DNA from: Shewanella oncorhynchi
Lineage (GTDB): Bacteria; Pseudomonadota; Gammaproteobacteria; Enterobacterales; Shewanellaceae
NCBI RefSeq assembly: GCF_012584455.1
Contig: NZ_JABAEB010000008.1
Span: 1 to 64,000 of the forward strand
Direction: 5' to 3'
DNA length: 64,000 nucleotides
Part shown: positions 31,162-40,718 of the stretch, one piece after another
Numbering within the stretch: the first letter of the stretch is position 1
Layout: each line of letters opens with the position of its first letter
Position numbers and translations under genes: made by a program
Notes under the pieces: generated by a model
The model's input: the letters and a program-made list of their open reading frames with translations, nothing else
The model's database searches: none
Told to the model about the DNA's origin: nothing

Positions 31162-31371
31162 ATGCCATTGACCGTTAACTGCCCTATTTGCAAAGCCCCT
31201 GTCGAGTGGGTGCCACAATCTGCATTTAAACCTTTTTGCAGCGAGCGCTGTAAGTTGATCGACCTCGGCGATTGGGCGTCAGAAAAACACGTCATCCCAG
31301 TCAAAGCCGAATTTGATCCAGAAGCATTTGATGAATTTGATCTCGATGAAGGCGATTTTTTTAAAGAGTAA
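31162..31371 (+). CDS. yacG: DNA gyrase inhibitor / zinc-binding protein YacG
   Basis: A small protein of 69 residues with the zinc motif CPIC-x15-CSERC and the acidic C-terminal tail ([11 protein letters not shown]) of YacG, which in E. coli binds GyrB and inhibits gyrase. The start at 31162 has AGAGA upstream; the longer frame from 31123 is not supported. It lies in the conserved coaE-zapD-yacG string. Confidence 0.92.
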   Translation: MPLTVNCPICKAPVEWVPQSAFKPFCSERCKLIDLGDWASEKHVIPVKAEFDPEAFDEFDLDEGDFFKE

Positions 31372-31450
31372 TTTGTGGGTTTATACACGAATCACTCAGC
31401 TCAAGCCTTTAATGCACTTACTTTTACCCACTCATTAATCGATAAATATT

Positions 31451-31843
31451 ATGACTAAACGCATCCATGTTGCCGTCGGCATTATTACTAACTCGGCCGG
31501 TGAAATTCTGTTGGCAAAACGCCCAGATCATTTACATCAAGGTGGGAAATGGGAATTTCCTGGCGGTAAAGTTGAGACTGGCGAAACAGTCACTCAGGCA
31601 TTGATCCGTGAACTCAAAGAGGAAGTCGCGCTCAATGTCACTGATAGTCAGCCATTTATGGCGTTGAGTTTCGACTATCCCGATAAACAAGTGCTACTCG
31701 ATATCCATTCAGTCACCGAATTTAACGGCATAGCCAAAGGCCTTGAAGGTCAGCTTATCGCTTGGGTCACTAAAACCGACTTAACCAATTACGACTTCCC
31801 CGAGGCTAATAAGCCTATTCTTGAAAAAATTCTGGCTCAGTAA
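31451..31843 (+). CDS. mutT: 8-oxo-dGTP diphosphatase (MutT)
   Basis: A Nudix hydrolase that clears 8-oxo-dGTP from the nucleotide pool. The protein has 130 residues, with RIHVAVGII at the N-terminus and the Nudix box from Gly39 to Leu61 (GGKVETGE ... RELKEEVAL). One consensus position is changed: the usual Gly after EEV is Ala60. The catalytic REUxEE residues are intact, so activity is expected. Identity rests on close resemblance to E. coli MutT, including KWEFPGGK, and on synteny with yacG. Confidence 0.9.
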   Translation: MTKRIHVAVGIITNSAGEILLAKRPDHLHQGGKWEFPGGKVETGETVTQALIRELKEEVALNVTDSQPFMALSFDYPDKQVLLDIHSVTEFNGIAKGLEGQLIAWVTKTDLTNYDFPEANKPILEKILAQ

Positions 31844-31959
31844 TCAAGCAATTTACCTTATCATCTCAATGTGTTCTATCCCCGAATCGCGATTCGGGGA
31901 TGAACTTTTTCAATGCCTTAACTCCGAAAAACATGTAATTATGTGATCGTTAAGCTTAC

Positions 31960-32222
31960 ATACCCAAACCACCTGAAGATGCAGGATTCAGCGGGAATTT
32001 AACGCACTTTAGGCAAGGCGGTTATTTGCAGACCTAGCGGGCTAAGTTAAAAATAACCAACACAGCATAAAGTGCGTTAAAACACGCCGGGACGGAGCGC
32101 CTAGGGCACTCCACTTCCGTGTTGCATCAATTCAAAAGGTGGCCGACATTCTGTCATTGATGCGCCTTGAATTGAAGCACCCTAGGCGCTCTGAAACTCG
32201 TATCTTCAGGTAGCTTGGGTAT
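31960..32222. mobile_element. MITE-like structured repeat with terminal inverted repeats
   Basis: About 263 bp bounded by 21-bp inverted repeats: left ATACCCAAACCACCTGAAGAT and right, on the other strand, ATACCCAAGCTACCTGAAGAT (two mismatches; only the outline matters). Inside are further perfect inverted pairs: TAACGCACTTTA with TAAAGTGCGTTA, GAGCGCCTAGGG with CCCTAGGCGCTC, and CAATTCAA with TTGAATTG. No open reading frame is present. The form is that of a non-autonomous miniature element able to fold into a multi-branch cruciform or RNA. No clear target-site duplication is visible. Confidence 0.75.
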
Positions 32223-32336
32223 AGATATTAGCAATGCGTGATCTTGCTTGCAGCAAATCAATTAATCACTTTAATCGCATCCAGAATAATGTTTGAATCG
32301 AATTTCATTCTTTCTCTTCGATTTCGAGGTCGCATC

Positions 32337-32873
32337 ATGCACAATAACGTTAAGGCATTCCTAGCCACTACCGCCTTATTTTTTAGTTGTCAGATACTAG
32401 CCAATGGTGGCTGTGGATTTGAAGAACAACAACAGGGTTTAATTGCGACCTGCAGTGAGGAGAAACAAGAAGTGATTTTAACTGGCATAGTAGAAGCGCA
32501 ACATTTAGTCACAGATCTCAATGAGTTTGCCGAAGGGTATAAAACCTATCAAGTCGATACCACTGCAATCACCCCACTTAAAAGCATCACTAAACCTACA
32601 GAAATTGTAGTGATCATTGGTACTTGGTGCCCAGATTGTCACCGGGAAACGCCGCGCTTTATCCGTATTATGGAAGAAGTCGCTAATCCCAATATTAAAG
32701 TGACCTATATTGGCGTCGACCGAACGAAAAAAGATCCCGAAGGCTTAGCCGCAAAATACGACTTTACCCGTATACCGACCTTTATTGTACTGCAGCAAGG
32801 TAAAGAAGTTGGCCGCATCGTAGAGCGTCCAACGGTTTCCTTAGAAAAAGATCTCGCCGATTTATTGAAATAA
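32337..32873 (+). CDS. Periplasmic thioredoxin-family protein
   Basis: An exported thioredoxin-fold protein of 178 residues. A signal peptide (AFLATTALFFSCQILANG) is followed by about 60 residues with two cysteines (Cys26, Cys39), then a thioredoxin fold with active site CPDC (98-101, TWCPDCHRE) and the cis-proline loop RIPTF. CPDC differs from the CGPC of TrxA and the CPHC of DsbA. The start at 32337 has GAGG at seven bases; the upstream part of the frame runs into the repeat element. Substrate is unknown. It is a single gene that converges on the Ppx/GppA gene. Confidence 0.82.
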   Translation: MHNNVKAFLATTALFFSCQILANGGCGFEEQQQGLIATCSEEKQEVILTGIVEAQHLVTDLNEFAEGYKTYQVDTTAITPLKSITKPTEIVVIIGTWCPDCHRETPRFIRIMEEVANPNIKVTYIGVDRTKKDPEGLAAKYDFTRIPTFIVLQQGKEVGRIVERPTVSLEKDLADLLK

Positions 32874-32892
32874 TCGCCACAGTACAAACAAT

Positions 32893-32920
32893 AAAGGCCG
32901 CATCGCGGCCTTTAGTTTTT
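32893..32920. terminator. Terminator between thioredoxin-like gene and gppA-like gene
   Basis: AAAGGCCGC / GCGGCCTTT, a 9-bp stem with a three-base loop (32893-32913), is followed by a T-run. It serves the plus-strand gene and probably also the converging one. Confidence 0.85.
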
Positions 32921-32939
32921 ATCATGTTTCAATAAAATG

Positions 32940-33866
32940 TTAGCTGACTTCGTCAATAATCCGCTGAGCTAACATCACTAAAACACCTTCACGTAATGCA
33001 CCGCCAGATAAGGCTAAATGCTCGATCCCCAGCAACTCAAACAAAGCCAATAGAATAGCGACACCCGCAGCAAAAGTCGGTGCTCGCTCACTGCAAAGCC
33101 CAGCAATCCCCATTAAGCTAATATCTTCTTGAGTGAGGATCTCAGCCTTCAACTGAGTAAGCACATCGAGTGTGATAGTTTCAGATAACCCTCGGTGAAG
33201 TAGCACTTCAACCACAGATTGCACCGCGCCAGAGGCACCAACAACACAATGCCAACCTAAATCGCGCAGGGTTTGTCTATGCTCTGCTAATGCGATTAGT
33301 ACTTGCTGCTTAGCATCATCGAAATCTAACTGCTGCAGCGGCAAACTACTGAAAAATTGGCGATTATAAGTCACACTACCAAAGGGCAAACTGGTTTTGA
33401 ACAACACTTGATGCCCATCGCCGATGATAAACTCTGTACTCGCCCCACCGATATCAATAACTAAGCGACGGCCTTGACCACAAGTGGTCGCCACCATACC
33501 TTGATAAATAAGCTCTGCTTCACGCATACCAGAGATAATTTCGATCGGATGACCTAAGAGTGGCAATGCACGCTGATTAAACTCATCAGCATTGCTAATA
33601 CTGCGAAGAGTTGCAGTTGCAATCACAGCAACATGGTTTGCTTCAATCTTATGTTGTACCAACATCTGGGCAAACATACTCAAACAGTCGAGGCCGCGCT
33701 GCATGACATCGGGGCTTAATTTGCCATCGTTGCCTATGCCTTCGGCGAGCCTCACCTTGCGTTTATATTTCGCAATAATATGCGGCTGACCACCACGCGT
33801 TTTGGCGATCAGCATATTAAAACTATTTGAGCCTAATGTTATAGCGGCATAAGCGGGTGTTGGCAT
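32940..33866 (-). CDS. Ppx/GppA-family phosphatase, short form
   Basis: An exopolyphosphatase / pppGpp phosphohydrolase family member with an actin-like ASKHA fold: GSNSFNMLIA at the N-terminus, the phosphate loop DIGGASTEF and GASGAVQS. It has 308 residues and ends after the two ASKHA subdomains, so it lacks the C-terminal HD-like domains of E. coli GppA and Ppx (about 500 residues). Its ATG directly follows the rhlB stop codon (TAAATG), so translation is coupled. The rhlB-gppA pairing is as in E. coli. Whether it acts on polyphosphate or pppGpp cannot be decided from sequence. Confidence 0.87.
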   Translation of the reverse strand: MPTPAYAAITLGSNSFNMLIAKTRGGQPHIIAKYKRKVRLAEGIGNDGKLSPDVMQRGLDCLSMFAQMLVQHKIEANHVAVIATATLRSISNADEFNQRALPLLGHPIEIISGMREAELIYQGMVATTCGQGRRLVIDIGGASTEFIIGDGHQVLFKTSLPFGSVTYNRQFFSSLPLQQLDFDDAKQQVLIALAEHRQTLRDLGWHCVVGASGAVQSVVEVLLHRGLSETITLDVLTQLKAEILTQEDISLMGIAGLCSERAPTFAAGVAILLALFELLGIEHLALSGGALREGVLVMLAQRIIDEVS

Positions 33867-35183
33867 TTACGAATGTCTACGTGTCCTATCATGACGAGGA
33901 GGGCGAGCACCACTGCGTTGAGCACCTGGGCGGCTTGCCCCTGAACGATCACGCAAGTTTCGAGTGCCGCTAGGGTGTTTACGGTGGATCTTCGCTGGCG
34001 TAGGAATATCGGCCAGTAAAGCTTCACTGTCGTAGTTACTTACTGGAATCGAATGATTGATGTAGCTTTCGATTGCCGGCAAGTTCAGTGCGTACTCTTC
34101 ACAGGCAAAGCTTATCGACATGCCTTTGTTACCCGCACGACCCGTACGACCGATTCGGTGAACATAGTCTTCGCAATCATCTGGTAAATCATAGTTATAC
34201 ACGTGTGAAACGTCAGAAATATGTAAACCACGAGCCGCAACATCAGTAGCAACCAATATATCGAGCTGGCCACTGGTAAATTGCTCAAGGATACGAATAC
34301 GCTTTTTCTGTGGCACATCACCCGTTAATAAACCCACACGATGTCCGTCACCTTCAAGCCAAGACCAAAGCGTTTCGCAACTGTGCTTAGTGTTGGAGAA
34401 AACGATGGCTTTTTCTGGCCAATCTTCTTCAATCAAGGTCAACAGCAAACGCATCTTCTCTTCTTGGGAAGGATAGAAGATTTCTTCTTTGATGTTTTTG
34501 GAGGTTTTTTCTTCGGGGGCGATTTCGACTTTAACGGGCTCATTCATATGATCATAAGCCAGCTCTTGTACTTTCATGGACAAGGTTGCCGAAAATAACA
34601 TATTAAGACGTTGATTTGCCTCAGGCATACGTCTAAATAAGAAGCGGATATCTTTAATAAAACCAAGATCAAACATACGATCGGCTTCATCAAGTACCAC
34701 AGCCTGAATTGAATTCAAGCCAATAATACCTTGGCGAACGTAGTCGATAATTCGACCCGTTGTACCAATCAAGATATCAACACCTTGATCTAATACTTTA
34801 CGCTGCACATCGTAACTTTCACCGCCATAAACAATACCCACTTTTAAGTGTGTGTGCTTAGCGAGTAAAATCGCATCTTTGGCAATCTGAATCGCCAGTT
34901 CGCGAGTAGGGGCCATAATGATGGCGCGGGGCTGATTAATCAGTCGACCTTCAGGTATGGGAGTCGATAATAAATGATTAAACGTGGCGACCAAAAAGGC
35001 CATTGTCTTACCAGTGCCCGTTTGTGCTTGGCCTGCGATATCTTTTGATTGGAGTAATACAGGCAGTGATAACGCCTGGATCGGCGTACAAAATTCGAAG
35101 CCGTTCTCGGCAAGGGCCTGTTTAACCTCAGGATGTAGAGGTAGGTCGGCAAACCTTTGGGTAGATAGATGTGTTTCGCTCAT
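33867..35183 (-). CDS. rhlB: DEAD-box ATP-dependent RNA helicase RhlB
   Basis: The RNA helicase of the degradosome unwinds structured RNA for RNase E/PNPase. It has the Q motif FCTPIQ, motif [15 protein letters not shown], motif II DEAD ([10 protein letters not shown]), SAT and the C-terminal [10 protein letters not shown]. The N-terminus [19 protein letters not shown] matches RhlB. The C-terminal 45 residues are Arg/Pro-rich, as in RhlB, and short against the Vibrio/Shewanella range. Length is 438 residues. It is divergent from trxA and coupled to the gppA-like gene. Confidence 0.95.
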   Translation of the reverse strand: MSETHLSTQRFADLPLHPEVKQALAENGFEFCTPIQALSLPVLLQSKDIAGQAQTGTGKTMAFLVATFNHLLSTPIPEGRLINQPRAIIMAPTRELAIQIAKDAILLAKHTHLKVGIVYGGESYDVQRKVLDQGVDILIGTTGRIIDYVRQGIIGLNSIQAVVLDEADRMFDLGFIKDIRFLFRRMPEANQRLNMLFSATLSMKVQELAYDHMNEPVKVEIAPEEKTSKNIKEEIFYPSQEEKMRLLLTLIEEDWPEKAIVFSNTKHSCETLWSWLEGDGHRVGLLTGDVPQKKRIRILEQFTSGQLDILVATDVAARGLHISDVSHVYNYDLPDDCEDYVHRIGRTGRAGNKGMSISFACEEYALNLPAIESYINHSIPVSNYDSEALLADIPTPAKIHRKHPSGTRNLRDRSGASRPGAQRSGARPPRHDRTRRHS

Positions 35184-35335
35184 AGCGCAAGCTTACCTGT
35201 TGAGGTTGCAATAAGATACTCGATCGTTTGAAATAGCCACATTGTAAAAAGGTAACTTGAAAAGCTATTTTTCAGCCCCAATATACATGGTAAGCCATTA
35301 ACAAACCAGCAATGGCACCCAAACTGGAGAACATC

Positions 35336-35662
35336 ATGAGCGATAAAATTATATACCTGAGTGACGACAGCTTCGAAAACGACGTATTAAAGTCTGATTT
35401 GCCAGTATTGGTAGACTTCTGGGCCGAGTGGTGTGGTCCTTGTAAAATGATCGCTCCAATTTTAGACGATGTGTCTGAAGAATATGCAGATCGCTTGACT
35501 ATCGCTAAATTAAACGTTGACCAAAACAATGTTTCTCCAGCGAAATATGGCGTTCGTGGCATCCCAACTTTACTGCTATTCAAGAACGGCGAATTAGCCG
35601 CGACTAAAGTTGGCGCACTCTCAAAAACGCAATTGAAAGAGTTTATCGACGCTCAAATCTAA
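35336..35662 (+). CDS. trxA: Thioredoxin 1
   Basis: Cytosolic disulfide reductase of 108 residues with active site WAEWCGPCK (Cys33, Cys36) and cis-proline RGIPTLLLF. The start at 35336 gives MSDKIIYL, the same as the E. coli form, with GGAG nearby; the upstream in-frame codons are not supported. It precedes rho as in E. coli and other gammaproteobacteria. Confidence 0.97.
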   Translation: MSDKIIYLSDDSFENDVLKSDLPVLVDFWAEWCGPCKMIAPILDDVSEEYADRLTIAKLNVDQNNVSPAKYGVRGIPTLLLFKNGELAATKVGALSKTQLKEFIDAQI

Positions 35663-35685
35663 TTTGACGTCGTAATGAGTGACCT

Positions 35686-35725
35686 CCGGCACAAGCTATA
35701 AATTAATTGTGCCGGAATTTCCCTA
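35686..35725 (+). terminator. trxA terminator
   Basis: CCGGCACAA (35686-35694) pairs with TTGTGCCGG (35707-35715) across a 12-base loop and is followed by a T-containing tail. It ends trxA transcription ahead of the rho leader. Confidence 0.7.
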
Positions 35726-35871
35726 AATTTCTGGACGCCCCGCTTTGTTAGTGCTACTTTAATAACCAGATTCTTTCTAATAACCTCTTCTCGCTCGTCA
35801 ATCACTATCCTGAATTACATCCTTACTGATTGATCGCGGTAAGCTTTGTCGCGTAACACAAGACCCCCAAA

Positions 35872-37137
35872 ATGAACTTAACTGAATTAAAAGACACGCC
35901 GATTTCTGACCTAGTCTCGCTAGCTGAAAATATGAAGCTCGAAAATATGGCCCGCGCTCGCAAGCAGGACATTATTTTCTCAATCCTTAAAGCCCACGCA
36001 AAAAGTGGAGAAGACATTTTCGGTGGTGGGGTATTAGAAATACTCCAAGACGGTTTCGGCTTCTTACGCAGCTCAGACGGTTCTTATTTAGCTGGTCCAG
36101 ATGACATCTATGTCTCACCAAGCCAAATTCGCCGCTTCAACATGCGAACGGGTGATACCATTTTTGGTAAAATTCGCCCACCAAAAGAAGGCGAGCGTTA
36201 TTTTGCCCTATTGAAAGTCAACGAAGTTAACTTCGATAAACCAGAAAACTCCCGTAATAAAATCCTCTTTGAAAACTTGACCCCACTCCACGCAGAAGAA
36301 CGTATGCGTATGGAGCGCGGCAATGGCTCAACTGAAGATATTACCGCGCGTATTCTGGATTTATGCTCACCGATTGGTAAAGGTCAACGTGGTTTGATCG
36401 TTGCACCACCAAAAGCCGGTAAAACGCTATTACTTCAAGGTATTGCTCAAAGCATCAGCTACAACAACCCAGAAGTGGTGTTGATGGTATTGCTGATCGA
36501 CGAACGCCCAGAAGAAGTAACTGAGATGCAACGCCTCGTTAAAGGCGAAGTTATCGCATCAACCTTCGATGAGCCAGCCAGCCGTCACGTTCAAGTTGCC
36601 GAAATGGTGATTGAAAAAGCAAAACGTTTGGTTGAACACAAGAAAGACGTCGTTATCTTACTCGATTCGATTACCCGTTTAGCCCGTGCCTATAACACTG
36701 TTATCCCGTCATCGGGCAAAGTGTTAACGGGTGGTGTGGATGCTAACGCCCTGCACCGTCCAAAACGCTTCTTCGGTGCGGCACGTAACATCGAACACGG
36801 CGGCAGCTTGACCATTATCGCCACAGCCTTGGTTGATACGGGTTCTAAGATGGACGAAGTGATCTACGAAGAATTTAAAGGTACAGGTAACCAAGAGCTA
36901 CATTTGTCACGTAAAGCGGCAGAAAAGCGCGTGTTCCCAGCCATTGACTTCAACCGCAGCGGTACCCGTCGTGAAGAAAAACTCACGACTCAAGAAGAAC
37001 TGCAAAAAATGTGGATCCTGCGTAAGATCCTCAATCCTATGGATGAAGTCAGCGCAATGGAATTCTTAATCGATAAATTGGCGATGACCAAGACTAACGA
37101 AGAGTTCTTTACCGCCATGAAACGCACTAAGTCTTAA
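35872..37137 (+). CDS. rho: Transcription termination factor Rho
   Basis: Hexameric RNA-dependent ATPase of 421 residues (E. coli 419). It has an N-terminal helical RNA-binding domain ([21 protein letters not shown]), the OSB fold with DGFGFLR and [10 protein letters not shown], Walker [11 protein letters not shown] (about 178-187), Walker [17 protein letters not shown], the Q-loop and R-loop, and the C-terminal [15 protein letters not shown]. The roughly 150-base untranslated leader could mediate Rho autoregulation as known in E. coli; no specific rut site is identified here. Confidence 0.98.
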   Translation: MNLTELKDTPISDLVSLAENMKLENMARARKQDIIFSILKAHAKSGEDIFGGGVLEILQDGFGFLRSSDGSYLAGPDDIYVSPSQIRRFNMRTGDTIFGKIRPPKEGERYFALLKVNEVNFDKPENSRNKILFENLTPLHAEERMRMERGNGSTEDITARILDLCSPIGKGQRGLIVAPPKAGKTLLLQGIAQSISYNNPEVVLMVLLIDERPEEVTEMQRLVKGEVIASTFDEPASRHVQVAEMVIEKAKRLVEHKKDVVILLDSITRLARAYNTVIPSSGKVLTGGVDANALHRPKRFFGAARNIEHGGSLTIIATALVDTGSKMDEVIYEEFKGTGNQELHLSRKAAEKRVFPAIDFNRSGTRREEKLTTQEELQKMWILRKILNPMDEVSAMEFLIDKLAMTKTNEEFFTAMKRTKS

Positions 37138-37159
37138 GCCATACAAGATTGCATGAATA

Positions 37160-37190
37160 ATAAGGCCGCTCACTGAGCGGCCTTTTGTTT
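37160..37190 (+). terminator. rho terminator
   Basis: AAGGCCGCT / AGCGGCCTT stem with a five-base loop (37162-37184), followed by TTTTGTTT. Confidence 0.88.
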
Positions 37191-37195
37191 ATGTA

Positions 37196-37220
37196 TAAAA
37201 AAAAGCCGCGAGTGCGGCTA
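37196..37220 (-). terminator. Terminator of the metalloprotease unit
   Basis: On the minus strand AGCCGC / GCGGCT with a four-base loop (37204-37219) is followed by eight T residues. It lies 18 bases past the metalloprotease stop. Confidence 0.82.
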
Positions 37221-37237
37221 ATCTTGATTCAAGTGAC

Positions 37238-40200
37238 TTAATCAAGCACAGGTAAGTAACTGAGCACTAACTGATCTCGACTTAGCTGGCTATCAATGAT
37301 CTCCCCTACTGTGCCATTGTTTAACTTGATGGCAAGCGTGGCCTCCCCGGCTTGCGCCTTAAAGGTTTCCATCTCTTTAATTCGGTTAATCAGCGCGAGT
37401 GCTAAGGTGTTTTCTGCGGTTGCCGCGTACACTCGGCCATTTAACGTCACTTCCGCTTGAGTAGCCAATGCCGGGCCAGCTAAACGAATACCAACATATT
37501 CACGCCATACCCTAGCTTTTTGCTCGCCTTGATAATCACTGTCAACGGATGCAAGCACCACTTGGCGTAATATCATCTGCAGTAAATTACTCTTACCTTT
37601 TGGCTGCCCGTTCACAGTATCGAATTGGAAGTAACGTGATACCGAACGGTCATAATTAGGTAATGGCTCAATACTTTGTTGCGCAAAATCAGTGTAATAA
37701 GGCAAATAGCTATCGAGCATACCACTCGCGCCACAGCTTTCGGCAAAAAGTGGCGTATTACCACGAGTCAGCCCAGGACCTTCACCCATGGTCATCTTAC
37801 ACAGCATATCTTGGAACACTGGACCCACATTAGGTAAATCAACCAATGCTTTATAACCAAGACTCGATGTACTACGTGGGGTAGTTCGTGATACTAAGGC
37901 TCTCACGGCTAACAATTTATCTGGCCACACCCCCAACACGTCGCGCTCATTCACATAGGGATGGTTAGGTGAGGACGCAGGCGTTTTAATACCGTTGAGT
38001 AAGCGACCCGAAAAGCTGACATCCGCCGTTAATAAATCCTGAAATTTAGGATTAATTTGCGATTTAATGATCAGCTCTTTCAAGGCTTCTGGAGAATCAG
38101 AGAACTGACTTATCACCTCACCTGGCTCAAACTTCACCTTCATATCGCCGCTTTTAAAACGATATTGTTCAAGTACTTTGCCAAAATTGTACTGTTGTCT
38201 TAAGGCCACGCTGCCATCGGCTTGCTTGTATGTCACATCGAGGGTCGCATCATTTTCTCCCACCAGCTTAAGGAAGAAATCTGCCGACTGATTCATCGCC
38301 CGCTGATTCGCGCAATACCAAGCCTCGCTACCTGCCGCCGCCAATCGTTCGCATTCACCAGCGAAAAAGTTTTCAGATAGACCAAATAATTGCTCTAAAA
38401 AGCTCACATCTTCAATGAATTGACGTATTTCATCAAACTGAGCTTTACGATTAATGGCGTAACTTAGGCTATGATCTTCAAATAAAGATTGACGATTATG
38501 GCGTAGGTTCATGGTCTCGTAGCTATCAAAATACTTCTCGATATAGAACTGATTAATATCATCTAAGTTTTTACCTGCATCACCACGATTACAGTTGCTG
38601 TTAAGGGACACATGTTCATCAGTGCAGTAAGAATACTGACGTAGGCTATTGTTTTGCTCAATGTTATAGAGCACGCCAAATCGAGTATCTCCATTAACAA
38701 CCCCTTTGGCGAGTTCGTCACGGCGTTTGACATCTTCTGCTTTGAGCGATACAAATTCGTTGGCTTTCGTTTCCACTTCACGGGCATAACCAAAACGTAA
38801 CGCAGCTAAGTCATAGGGTTCAAACGTGATCGCAAACCGATTCACGTTGTAATCCATTTGGCTCGAAAACTCGGCATTAACAGTAATGTCTGGGTAACCT
38901 GTATCGCTAAAGGCGGCTTTTAACTCCGTCAGTTGCGCTTGGTTAAAGGTATTGTCGTGGTCGCGACTCCCAGCAAAGTTATGCCTTAAGCCAAAGGTAT
39001 GTCCTAACTCATGGGTTAAGGTGCCAGCAAATGCTTGTGCGGCTAGGGCTGTCGTTAAGGCGTCTTGTAAACTTATAGGCAAATCTTCAAATGCCGCTAA
39101 CTTACCGCCCACTTTGCCATCAACCCACATTTCAGCTTTTTTCCAGTCAATTTCATGACCTTTGATGCCGCGAGGTAATTCACGATCACTACCACCCGTA
39201 GCAAACACGGTATCCACATGCATCATTGAGTTTTCAGACCAAAACGCTTGTGTTTTTTCATCAAAATCCGCTAAGGCATCGAAACTATTATCCTTGGGCG
39301 TTAATAACATCGATTTGGGTGCAGCAATAAGTTGCTGAGTGGGTTGCTCAAATGCAGCCGCCTCAACTGGCGCGGTGTCTAGGCTGACATCTGGCTTGTT
39401 CAAATTCGATACATAAGGCTCGCCCGTTAACGATGTGACTGAATTCGCGTCTAATTTGCCTCTGTTATAATCTAAACGCACTTGGCGATAGTAACGTACT
39501 GCGCCTTGTTTTAGATTCGAGCTGTATTGATTAACTCGTGCACTAACAATTTCACCTGTTAGTGGGTTTGCCGCTGATGGACCATAACCCGCCAAGCCAT
39601 TATCCAGTGGCTCATCGAATAAGGTGATGTTGCTATAACGTAGGTCGCCATGGCGTTTATCGTTGGCTTGCTCAAGTTTTATCTGTGGAAAACCGGTTTT
39701 ATACAGCTTGTTTTGAATGTTAATTGCCGTAACAGACTCAATGGCAGCATCCAAAAAGGGTTTATTTTTCGCATCGTAGAAATTATTACTCAGGTAATAA
39801 GTCAGTTCCGATTTGGCCGGATTGAAGCGATTCAAGTAAGTTCGCACATACCCGTCAACGCCCTCTGAGTCAGTCGCATCACGATAGGTATGGGAGGAGG
39901 TAAAGAAACCAAATGCGCCCTTTTCATTTTCGGCATAGGGAATCGCTTGATAGTCTTTACTGGCTAACTGATCCACTGCCACAATCGAAATAAACTCGGT
40001 GGTCGTAAAGGATAGGTTGTCGAGGTTGCCACCGTAAAATTGGTTAAAGCAACTTGGTGAAGCTTGATAAGTATGCTCAATTTCAAAGTTAACCACGCCC
40101 TTAGCTAAATCCATCTCATAGCCTTTTTGGCCTTGAGTATTCACTAGACGCGGGGCTTCTGTTTCAGTAACGCATTCTCCAAAGGTGAAAATGTCATTAA

Positions 40201-40696
40201 TGCCCAGCTCGGCAATTTTGGCTTTGGCAAAATCGGGGACAAAGTAGCGCTTATCCTGCCATGTTAAATTAGCATCTGTGTTAACTTGCTCTACGTTAAC
40301 GCACTCACGCCATTTATCTTCAGTACATTTAAAGTCGATATATTCGCCAGGAATGGTTAACACTGGCGCTTGGTTATACTCATTAGGATAACGACTGTCA
40401 TGGCCTAGTCCGATATTATCTCGGTCAATTTGACGTACTTGGATACCATTCTCAGTTTTATGCAAGGTCACCAACTTAGGATCACCTTGGGTAAAACCTC
40501 GCACCTCGGCAGCATAACGCGGAGCCTTACCCACGCTGCGAATGTAGAGATATTGCCGCTCAGTTGCTTTATCGATGTCGGCAGTGGTGACTTGCTTTTC
40601 ATCTTTCGGGAGTTCTTTATAAGGCTCATCGCCGGCACCACACCCCACAAGGGTCAGTGCGCTGGTGATCGCCAGACATAGCATGGACTTCTTCAT
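37238..40696 (-). CDS. Large metzincin-type zinc metalloprotease lipoprotein
   Basis: A 1152-residue lipoprotein with the signal ALTLVGC (lipobox). Near residue 562 stands HELGHTFGLRH, the full HExxHxxGxxH zinc motif of metzincins, followed about 70 residues later by SQMDYNVNRF, a likely Met-turn. There is one catalytic site. The rest, about 550 residues before and 500 after the site, has no family I can name with certainty, though it resembles a group of uncharacterised zinc-dependent metalloproteases in marine gammaproteobacteria. GAGGA precedes the start. It is 22 bases downstream of a predicted outer-membrane protein gene, in one operon. Substrate is unknown; location is probably the periplasmic or outer surface of the outer membrane. 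Confidence 0.82.
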   Translation of the reverse strand: MKKSMLCLAITSALTLVGCGAGDEPYKELPKDEKQVTTADIDKATERQYLYIRSVGKAPRYAAEVRGFTQGDPKLVTLHKTENGIQVRQIDRDNIGLGHDSRYPNEYNQAPVLTIPGEYIDFKCTEDKWRECVNVEQVNTDANLTWQDKRYFVPDFAKAKIAELGINDIFTFGECVTETEAPRLVNTQGQKGYEMDLAKGVVNFEIEHTYQASPSCFNQFYGGNLDNLSFTTTEFISIVAVDQLASKDYQAIPYAENEKGAFGFFTSSHTYRDATDSEGVDGYVRTYLNRFNPAKSELTYYLSNNFYDAKNKPFLDAAIESVTAINIQNKLYKTGFPQIKLEQANDKRHGDLRYSNITLFDEPLDNGLAGYGPSAANPLTGEIVSARVNQYSSNLKQGAVRYYRQVRLDYNRGKLDANSVTSLTGEPYVSNLNKPDVSLDTAPVEAAAFEQPTQQLIAAPKSMLLTPKDNSFDALADFDEKTQAFWSENSMMHVDTVFATGGSDRELPRGIKGHEIDWKKAEMWVDGKVGGKLAAFEDLPISLQDALTTALAAQAFAGTLTHELGHTFGLRHNFAGSRDHDNTFNQAQLTELKAAFSDTGYPDITVNAEFSSQMDYNVNRFAITFEPYDLAALRFGYAREVETKANEFVSLKAEDVKRRDELAKGVVNGDTRFGVLYNIEQNNSLRQYSYCTDEHVSLNSNCNRGDAGKNLDDINQFYIEKYFDSYETMNLRHNRQSLFEDHSLSYAINRKAQFDEIRQFIEDVSFLEQLFGLSENFFAGECERLAAAGSEAWYCANQRAMNQSADFFLKLVGENDATLDVTYKQADGSVALRQQYNFGKVLEQYRFKSGDMKVKFEPGEVISQFSDSPEALKELIIKSQINPKFQDLLTADVSFSGRLLNGIKTPASSPNHPYVNERDVLGVWPDKLLAVRALVSRTTPRSTSSLGYKALVDLPNVGPVFQDMLCKMTMGEGPGLTRGNTPLFAESCGASGMLDSYLPYYTDFAQQSIEPLPNYDRSVSRYFQFDTVNGQPKGKSNLLQMILRQVVLASVDSDYQGEQKARVWREYVGIRLAGPALATQAEVTLNGRVYAATAENTLALALINRIKEMETFKAQAGEATLAIKLNNGTVGEIIDSQLSRDQLVLSYLPVLD

Positions 40697-40718
40697 AGAT
40701 TCCTCTTAACTACTGTTT

